The notes under the pieces were generated by a model. The model was not told where the DNA came from, searched no databases, and was given only the letters and a program-made list of their open reading frames with translations. 18,319 bases of DNA from JAKOQB01 sp036824465 (GTDB taxonomy: Bacteria; Pseudomonadota; Gammaproteobacteria; Burkholderiales; Burkholderiaceae_F). Positions 1-4,498 of this stretch are shown piece after piece. The stretch spans positions 1 through 18,319 of the forward strand of contig DAITAC010000081.1 of the NCBI GenBank assembly GCA_036824465.1, read 5' to 3'. The position numbers and the translations under genes are program-made. The first letter of the stretch is position 1; each line of letters opens with the position of its first letter.

Positions 1-2
1 AC

Positions 3-458
3 ACCTACGCCTACGCGGCGGTGTCGGTGCCCGACGGCGCGCTCGACAGCCTGATCCTGCCGCATTTGAACACCGAGTGCATGCAGGTGTTTGTCGATGA
101 ACTGGCCCGGCGCTACGCCACGGAACGCGTCTTGATGGTGCTCGATGGGGCTGGCTGGTACCGCAGCGGCGAACTGCGCTGGCCCGTCAACATCCGACCT
201 TTGCCGCTGCCACCGTACTCACCCGAACTGAACCCGGTCGAGCACTTGTGGGACGAGATCCGCGAAAAATCCTTCCACAATCGCGTCTTCGATTGCCTCG
301 ATGCGCTCCGGCACACCCTTCGCCTGTTCGACGTTGACGACCGAATGGAAGCGCAGGGACTGGCGCTTCTCTGCAAGTGCTTCTCACTATGTATTGACGT
401 TGGCTTCCGCGTTCTGTTATTTTTAGTATTGATAACATATTTTATCAATAGCACTTAG
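3..458 (+). CDS. IS630-family transposase, 3' part only
   Basis: This is the C-terminal part of a DDE-superfamily transposase; the reading frame is open from the left window edge, so the 5' end lies outside. The catalytic Asp is in VLMVLDGAGWY. The final Glu region is the classic IS630 block LPPYSPELNPVEHLWDEIREK, followed by FHNRVFD. These enzymes cut and paste their own element, usually into TA dinucleotides. The last 40 or so residues do not look like a usual IS630 end. The final stretch (VLLFLVLITYF) is a hydrophobic read-through of an AT-rich segment that contains the palindrome at 425-452. The true transposase end or element boundary may therefore lie before about position 400, or the 3' end may have been replaced. 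I did not find a terminal inverted repeat, since only one end is in view. Confidence 0.85.
   Translation, partial: TYAYAAVSVPDGALDSLILPHLNTECMQVFVDELARRYATERVLMVLDGAGWYRSGELRWPVNIRPLPLPPYSPELNPVEHLWDEIREKSFHNRVFDCLDALRHTLRLFDVDDRMEAQGLALLCKCFSLCIDVGFRVLLFLVLITYFINST
394..423 (+). promoter_or_regulatory. Candidate sigma70-type promoter for the recombinase gene
   Basis: TTGACG at 394-399 matches the -35 consensus at 5 of 6 positions. TATTTT at 418-423 matches the -10 at 4 of 6, with an 18-bp spacer. Predicted transcription would begin around 430, inside the palindrome at 425-452 and about 30 nt upstream of the recombinase ATG at 462. This is pattern matching only. If real, recombinase binding to the palindrome would also block its own promoter. 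Confidence 0.3.
425..452. repeat. dif-like palindrome, candidate Xer-type crossover site
   Basis: TATTGATAA (427-435) and TTATCAATA (442-450) are a perfect 9-bp inverted repeat around a 6-bp centre, CATATT (436-441). With 11-bp arms the unit is 28 bp, the same layout as chromosomal dif and plasmid pdif sites. It shares with them the inner ATAA-6 bp-TTAT core. It sits in a segment far more AT-rich than its surroundings and ends 9 bp before the ATG of a complete tyrosine recombinase. A crossover or attachment site, or an operator overlapping the recombinase promoter, are both possible. No second copy was found in the window. Confidence 0.6.
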
Positions 459-461
459 GAC

Positions 462-1454
462 ATGCCGCAACACCGACCCGACCCCGAAAAACGCCTCCCT
501 GCCCTTCCTGGTCGGTCGAACACCTTCCTGTCGCGTCCGGAGTTCCAGAAGCTCGCCCAGGTGCCGGCCGAGCTCGAGTGGTGGGCGAACATCGACAACC
601 CGCGCACGAAGCGCGCCTACGCGATCGACATCCGCGAGTTCATGGACTTCGCCGGCATCCGTTCGCCGGCAGAGATGCGCGATGTTCGCCGCGCGCATGT
701 CATCGCCTGGCGGAAGGATCTCGAACGTCGCCCGATCACCGGATCGACGATCCGGCGGAAACTCGCCGCGCTCTCTTCCCTCTTCGAGTACCTGTGCGAG
801 AAGAACGCGGTCGAAACGAATCCGGTGAAGGGTGTGAAGCGCCCGAGGGTGGAGACGTATGAAGGCAAGACACCGGCACTCGGCGACCACCAGGCGCGCA
901 AGCTCCTCCTGGCCCCGAGCGCCGACACGCTTAAGGGGAAGCGCGACCGCGCGATCCTTTCTGTGCTCCTCTATCACGCGCTGCGGCGTGAAGAACTCTG
1001 CAAACTCAAAGTAAAGGACATCCAGGAACGTCGAGGCGTGAAGCACCTCCGCGTTCACGGCAAGGGCGGCAAGGTGCGCTATGTCCCCGCGCACCCCGGC
1101 ACGCTTGGGCTGATCTCCGACTACCTCGAGGCGGCGGGCCACGGCGATGAGCCCGATGGCGCGCTCTTCCGCCCCACCAAGAACAATCTCACCAAACGCC
1201 GGGACGCATCGCTCACCCCGAACGCAATCTATGCGAAGGTCGTCCAGCACTACGCGAAACAGATTGGCTTAGCGGGATCGCGAATCGGCCCGCACGCGCT
1301 GCGCGCCACTGCAGCGACGAACGCGCTCGATCATCAGGCCGACATCGCCAAGGTGCAGGAGTGGCTCGGACACGCGAACATCGCAACAACCAAGATCTAC
1401 GACCGTCGGCGCACGCGACCGGAAGACTCGCCAACATTCAAGGTGGCGTACTGA
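462..1454 (+). CDS. Xer-like tyrosine recombinase (site-specific integrase)
   Basis: A 330-residue phage-integrase-fold recombinase that cuts and rejoins DNA through a 3'-phosphotyrosine intermediate. An N-terminal SAM-like core-binding domain (about residues 35-125, including NPRTKRAYAIDIREF and the STIRRKLAALSSLF helix) precedes the catalytic domain. All active-site residues are visible: Arg in YHALRREEL, Lys in HGKGGKVRYVP, HxxR in GPHALRATA, His in WLGHANI, and the Tyr nucleophile in TTKIYDRR. The length is close to XerC/XerD (about 300), and there is no arm-binding extension typical of phage integrases. The ATG lies 3 bp after the transposase-frame stop; an AGGA is present but too close to be an ideal ribosome-binding site. 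The dif-like palindrome at 425-452 is the obvious candidate target. The closest relatives are probably element-borne integrases rather than housekeeping XerC/D, but this cannot be settled without a tree. Confidence 0.93.
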   Translation: MPQHRPDPEKRLPALPGRSNTFLSRPEFQKLAQVPAELEWWANIDNPRTKRAYAIDIREFMDFAGIRSPAEMRDVRRAHVIAWRKDLERRPITGSTIRRKLAALSSLFEYLCEKNAVETNPVKGVKRPRVETYEGKTPALGDHQARKLLLAPSADTLKGKRDRAILSVLLYHALRREELCKLKVKDIQERRGVKHLRVHGKGGKVRYVPAHPGTLGLISDYLEAAGHGDEPDGALFRPTKNNLTKRRDASLTPNAIYAKVVQHYAKQIGLAGSRIGPHALRATAATNALDHQADIAKVQEWLGHANIATTKIYDRRRTRPEDSPTFKVAY

Positions 1455-1509
1455 TCTACAGCTCGCCATGAAAGGCTCGGTGGAGCGCGGACTCGAAGTT
1501 AACGCTGAC

Positions 1510-1533
1510 GGGCCACGGTCGAGTCGTTGGCCC
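1510..1533 (+). terminator. Weak hairpin downstream of the recombinase
   Basis: GGGCCA (1510-1515) and TGGCCC (1528-1533) form a 6-bp stem with a 12-nt loop, 55 nt after the recombinase stop. Only two T residues follow directly (TTATGTT). It may be a weak terminator separating the recombinase from the next gene; the evidence is thin. Confidence 0.2.
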
Positions 1534-1552
1534 TTATGTTGAAATGATCGGT

Positions 1553-1570
1553 GTGCGGCATATGTCGCAC
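1553..1570. promoter_or_regulatory. 18-bp near-perfect palindrome, candidate operator
   Basis: GTGCGGCATATGTCGCAC is symmetric except for one G/T pair and is centred on CATATG. It lies 15 bp before the ATG of the DUF6398 gene, next to the ribosome-binding site GTGAGG. The position fits an operator for a dimeric regulator, possibly the downstream protein itself. No matching second copy was seen. Confidence 0.4.
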
Positions 1571-1585
1571 GAGTGAGGCGCAACG

Positions 1586-2167
1586 ATGCCACGACAAAAT
1601 GAGCCACTTAGCGTTCCGCGAGCGACCCAAGCCGCATTCGATGCCGTCGTCCAGATCACGAACGACGTTTGCACGCGGCACCTGACGGCGGAGTACGCGG
1701 AACTGTCTCGCCGCTTGACGGCCGCGCTGGCGCGCAAGCGGCCGTCACCCCTGCTCAAGGGCACGTCCAAATCCTGGGCCTGCGGCGTCGTGTACACACT
1801 GGGCAACGTCAATTTCCTCTTCGACCCGACACAGACGCCGCACCTGCGCGCTCGAGAGCTGTGTGCGTTGTTCGGCATCAGCCAGTCGAGTGCATCAGCC
1901 AAGGCACGCGACATCATGCGCATGCTGAGGATCGTGCCACTGGATCCAGCCTGGTGTCTGCCGAGTCAGATCCAGCACAACCCGCTTGCGTGGATGGTCG
2001 CGGTCGATGGCATCATGGTCGATGCCCGCATGCTGCCGCGCGAGCTTCAGGAGCAGGCGTGGCGCGCTGGCGCCATCCCATTTGTCCCGGACGCCAACGT
2101 TGTCCAGACGGCAGAGACTTCCGAGGATGTCGCGTCGACCGGAGCCATTTCACGCTTGGACGACTGA
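1586..2167 (+). CDS. DUF6398-family protein
   Basis: A 193-residue soluble protein that I recognise as the DUF6398 family, whose biochemical role is unknown to me. Family-like blocks are ALARKRPSPLLKG (about residues 49-61), WACGVVYTLGNVNFLFDP (about 64-81), ELCALFGISQSSASAKARDI (about 91-110) and NPLAWMVAVDGIMVDARMLP (about 132-151). The third block resembles a helix-turn-helix, so DNA binding is plausible but not shown. The ATG at 1586 has a good ribosome-binding site (GAGG, 7-nt spacer). There is no signal peptide or membrane segment. The DUF2293 gene starts 18 bp downstream on the same strand, so the two are probably co-transcribed as cargo behind the recombinase. The last 25 or so residues are low in recognisable similarity. 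Confidence 0.85.
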   Translation: MPRQNEPLSVPRATQAAFDAVVQITNDVCTRHLTAEYAELSRRLTAALARKRPSPLLKGTSKSWACGVVYTLGNVNFLFDPTQTPHLRARELCALFGISQSSASAKARDIMRMLRIVPLDPAWCLPSQIQHNPLAWMVAVDGIMVDARMLPRELQEQAWRAGAIPFVPDANVVQTAETSEDVASTGAISRLDD

Positions 2168-2185
2168 GCCAGGCTTGCACCGCGA

Positions 2186-2657
2186 ATGAATAGGATGTCG
2201 CAGGCGACGATGAACGCGCCCCAAGAGTTGAAGGTGTTCATCTCGACACGCGGGTCCGCGCGCGACGAGTGCGGGCAGAAGCTTGGAAATGGCGCGTGGA
2301 TCGCCCTTGCCCACGACCGNNNNNNNNNNNNNNNNNNNNNNNNNNNNNNNNNNNNNNNNNNNNNNNNNNNNNNNNNNNNNNNNNNNNNNNNNNNNNNNNN
2401 NNNNNNNNNNNNNNNNNNNCGGCAGGGAACGGACGATCGCCGAGCACGCGTGCCTGAAGTACAGCGGGCGGGTGGGTCGCTCTGCGGCGGCCAAGACCTT
2501 CGACGAAGAGGCGGTACGACTTGCGGTCGTCGCGCACGTCCGCCACCTCGAAACTTCTTACGATAATCTGCTCGCCGCCGGGCGTGACCGGCACGAAGCC
2601 CGTCGCAAGATCGAGGATCAAGTACGTTTGGTTCTTCTTCGGTGGCAGCGGCCGTAG
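2186..2657 (+). CDS. DUF2293-family protein, interrupted by an assembly gap
   Basis: Both ends of a DUF2293-like protein flank the first N gap. Before the gap: ELKVFISTRGSARDECGQKLGNGAWIAL, the family's N-terminal zinc-finger-like start. Only the second Cys of the CxxC I would expect is visible, with Arg in place of the first. After the gap: the C-terminal DUF2293 core, with AEHACLKYSGRVGRSAAAKTFDEEAVRLAVVAHVRH, then SYDNLLAAGRDRHEARRKIEDQVRLVLLRW and a stop at 2655-2657. The two halves are in different frames across exactly 100 N. That is expected if the N run is a placeholder of unknown true length, so I do not call a frameshift. Start choice is open: ATG 2186, 2195 or 2210; the last has the best-spaced AGG. 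The function of the family is unknown to me. It follows the DUF6398 gene by 18 bp. Confidence 0.78.
2320..2419. other. Assembly gap, 100 N
   Basis: Exactly 100 ambiguous bases inside the DUF2293 gene. The round number suggests a scaffold placeholder. The flanks share no overlap, unlike the second gap, so real sequence is probably missing here. Confidence 0.97.
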
Positions 2658-3043
2658 AACAACGACACCGACCGGTCAACTGTGGGCCGAATCGATGATG
2701 GTTGTTCACGAGGACGAACGCATAGCTGGCGTTCGCTATGAGGTTTGTGCGTCGATGACGCTGGCCGGCGAAGCGGGCACACAGCAAAGTTGCCGATACC
2801 AGTCATTCGACCTCGATACCGACCGATCGCCGCATTGGTCTCAGATCTTCCGGGGCGGTTCCGGACGATCAAGCAAACTGCGGGTCGACTATGTCAGCGC
2901 GCCGCGACACCGGACCGATGGCGATCGTCACAACGCGGCCCGACCCCCAAATCCAGATCCAGAGCAACTTGCAAACGGTCGCGGCGCCTCGCAATGATGA
3001 AATGGGCCTGGGGGCGCAAGTTCGGATGCACCCAACCGTGGCT
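2658..3043. other. 386-bp stretch without a supported gene
   Basis: The region between the convergent DUF2293 and antitoxin genes. Several frames stay open for 80-150 codons, but none gives a recognisable protein, a credible ribosome-binding site or a conserved motif. No strong terminator hairpin with a T-tract was seen. It may be decayed sequence of the mobile region. Confidence 0.5.
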
Positions 3044-3421
3044 TCAATAGGCCTGAATCAACACTTCCGCCGGAATCGCCAGCTTCTCGTGCAGTGCTCT
3101 AACTTGCTCCATAGAAAGCCCCCGCTTGCGATGCAAGACGTCATGGACGCGCTGTCGTGAGCCGAGGATCGCTTGGAGATCCCGCGGTTTGAGTCCGCGC
3201 TGCTCGATCGCAAACTCAATGGCCGCCACCGGGTCAGGCGCCGATACCGCGTAGTGCTCGCCCTCGTAGCGCTCGACCATCATCAGCAGCAACTCGAACT
3301 CTGCCTCCTCCGACGATCCTGGCTTCGGTGGGTGGTCGAACAAATGGGCGAGCCGCTTCAACGCACGCTGATAACTCGCCTCGTTCTTGACCAACTCAAT
3401 TTCGACGGTCTTTCTTGCCAT
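3044..3421 (-). CDS. higA: HigA-type antitoxin with helix-turn-helix
   Basis: A 125-residue antitoxin expected to neutralise the HigB toxin and repress their shared promoter. The N-terminal part (MARKTVEIELVKNEASYQRAL, and EEAEFELLLMMVERYEGEHY at about 41-60) is the typical acidic antitoxin region. The C-terminal part (AIEFAIEQRGLKPRDLQAIL, then SRQRVHDVLHRKRGLS, about 67-102) is an HTH_3-type DNA-binding domain. I chose the ATG at 3421 because GGGAG stands 7 nt upstream and the protein then begins as the family does. An upstream in-frame start would only add residues lying inside the toxin gene. It overlaps the end of higB by 26 bp, so the two are translationally linked, toxin first, as in classic higBA. 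Confidence 0.9.
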   Translation of the reverse strand: MARKTVEIELVKNEASYQRALKRLAHLFDHPPKPGSSEEAEFELLLMMVERYEGEHYAVSAPDPVAAIEFAIEQRGLKPRDLQAILGSRQRVHDVLHRKRGLSMEQVRALHEKLAIPAEVLIQAY

Positions 3422-3731
3422 GAACCGCTCCCGTGTGATCGATTGTCGCTGCGTCAATCCGGTCGTATTCCGCGTGGGTGCCAAAGAACTTGATGTAGCC
3501 GGCATGGTGCCGATAGCTGAAAGACACGATCAGCCGGTAAGCGTTGCCGGCGATGTCGAACACGACGCGATTGTTCGCGATCACCGACGCCCTGGGAAAC
3601 TGGCGCTTGACGTCTGCCGGCGAGGCCCACTGAGCCGCGACGGCTTCCGAATACCACGCCCTCAGCGCTTCTCTGGCCGGTGCGTAAGCTCTTGAGTAGT
3701 GCTCAATCGCGCTCCGGTTGAAGATTCGCAT
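3396..3731 (-). CDS. higB: HigB-family mRNA interferase toxin
   Basis: A 111-residue RelE/HigB-superfamily toxin; such proteins cleave mRNA on the ribosome. Diagnostic blocks are ALRAWYSEAVAAQWASPADVK (about 22-42), SVIANNRVVFDIAGNAYRLIV (about 49-69) and YIKFFGTHAEYDRIDA near residue 90. These are the HigB-family core, including the C-terminal GTHAEYD signature. The length is normal, allowing for a short tail after RIDA. The ATG at 3731 is only 10 nt from the operator palindrome and has no obvious ribosome-binding site, so the message may be leaderless. The antitoxin gene overlaps its 3' end. The upstream flank is disturbed by the second N gap, but the coding sequence itself is intact. Confidence 0.92.
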   Translation of the reverse strand: MRIFNRSAIEHYSRAYAPAREALRAWYSEAVAAQWASPADVKRQFPRASVIANNRVVFDIAGNAYRLIVSFSYRHHAGYIKFFGTHAEYDRIDAATIDHTGAVHGKKDRRN

Positions 3732-3741
3732 ATGTGCATTC

Positions 3742-3760
3742 TGTCACCAAAATGGTGACA
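3742..3760. promoter_or_regulatory. higBA operator palindrome
   Basis: TGTCACCA-AAA-TGGTGACA is a perfect 8-bp inverted repeat with a 3-bp centre. It lies 10 bp upstream of the higB ATG on the minus strand. An identical copy at 3897-3915 belongs to the duplicated contig end. It is very likely the HigA (or HigBA complex) binding site for autorepression. Confidence 0.7.
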
Positions 3761-3860
3761 NNNNNNNNNNNNNNNNNNNNNNNNNNNNNNNNNNNNNNNN
3801 NNNNNNNNNNNNNNNNNNNNNNNNNNNNNNNNNNNNNNNNNNNNNNNNNNNNNNNNNNNN
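3761..3860. other. Assembly gap, 100 N, probably spurious
   Basis: Exactly 100 ambiguous bases bounded by the same 55-bp sequence on both sides. If the two copies are the same locus, no DNA is missing and position 3760 joins directly to 3916. Confidence 0.95.
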
Positions 3861-3892
3861 ATCGCGCTCCGGTTGAAGATTCGCATATGTGC

Positions 3893-3921
3893 ATTCTGTC
3901 ACCAAAATGGTGACACCTCAA
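3893..3921 (-). promoter_or_regulatory. Candidate higBA promoter with the operator in its spacer
   Basis: On the minus strand, TTGAGG (3921-3916) could be the -35 and CAGAAT (3898-3893) the -10, with a 17-bp spacer. Each matches the consensus at 4 of 6 positions. The palindrome fills the spacer and overlaps the -10, the usual geometry for antitoxin repression. Transcription would start at about the A of the higB ATG. The -35 lies beyond the second gap, so this reading depends on collapsing the 55-bp duplication. Confidence 0.4.
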
Positions 3922-4415
3922 GTGGCGGGGCGACGTTGATGGCAACGCCACTACGACTTCTCCGCATTCGGTGTCTTCGTAAGCCCGCGGTCGGCTACCC
4001 CAAGTCCCGGGCGGTGCGCTCAACATCGAGTTCGATATCAACGAGGAGCTCCAACAACCATCTCATGCCCCCATTTGCTGGGCAACGAGTACCCATGGTC
4101 GAAGCCGTAGTCGAACTCGTTGGACGCGAGCCCTTCGCCGTCATGCGAACTACTTGCACATCCTCACGTTCGACGGTGAGGAGCGTGTTGTCCCGAACAA
4201 CCTGCACATGCGACCGCCCGCAATCACGGAACTTTCGCTGACTCGGCATTGGTTGCGTCTCGCAAAAGCGAAACGGTCCCGGAGGCAACTGCCCGATTCG
4301 TGGCGTGATGGGCTCTTGCTCGCCCTCACCCTGCCTGGCACGCGCCATTGATGACACCACGTTGCAGCGGCGAACGTGCCGGTGCGTGTACGGGCGGGTG
4401 TCTGACAACGTGAGG

Positions 4416-4449
4416 CGCGCGGGGCGCTGGCCTCGAAGCGCTCCGCGCG
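4416..4449. repeat. Large GC-rich hairpin
   Basis: GCGCGGGGCGCT (4417-4428) and AGCGCTCCGCGC (4437-4448) pair with one mismatch, plus one more C-G pair at 4416/4449, around an 8-nt loop. It is a very stable cruciform or RNA hairpin without a T-tract on either strand. It lies 50 bp beyond the ATPase stop and may act in 3'-end protection or Rho-assisted termination. Confidence 0.45.
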
Positions 4450-4480
4450 GAAGTCAACCAGGCGATTACGAATGGTTGTG

Positions 4481-4495
4481 CGGCGCGCAGCGCCG
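4481..4495 (-). terminator. Short hairpin right after the ATPase gene
   Basis: CGGCGC and GCGCCG form a perfect 6-bp stem with a 3-nt loop, 3 nt after the ATPase stop on the minus strand. The following bases (CACAACCATT) give no U-tract, so intrinsic termination is doubtful. Confidence 0.3.
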
Positions 4496-4498
4496 TTC

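Larger units (their letters stand above)
3706..3915. repeat. 55-bp exact duplication flanking the second gap
   Basis: Positions 3706-3760 and 3861-3915 are identical over all 55 bp, starting and ending exactly at the N run. They cover the higB start codon region and its operator. The identity stops outside the gap on both sides. This is what adjacent contigs from a de Bruijn assembly with k = 55 look like when joined with a spacer instead of being merged. It is probably an artefact, not a biological repeat. Confidence 0.9.
3916..4498. other. 583-bp stretch without a supported gene
   Basis: The region between the higBA promoter and the end of the ATPase gene. Overlapping open frames exist on both strands (for example 3995-4408 minus and 4154-4351 plus). 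None is recognisable, and their amino-acid composition is that of random high-GC translation. It contains the two GC-rich hairpins described separately. Confidence 0.5.

Noticed and set aside
423..1250. Long minus-strand open frame opposite the recombinase
   Set aside because: It is a shadow of the recombinase gene in high-GC DNA; its translation has no recognisable domain, while the plus-strand frame has all catalytic motifs.
2521..2997. 158-codon plus-strand frame downstream of DUF2293
   Set aside because: The first part overlaps the real DUF2293 end in another frame, and the rest (from about MMVVHEDERIAG) matches no family I know and lacks a ribosome-binding site.
3662..4041. Minus-strand frames crossing the second gap, including a second copy of the toxin N-terminus (MRIFNRSA)
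   Set aside because: They arise from the 55-bp duplicated contig end plus 100 N and do not represent a second toxin gene.
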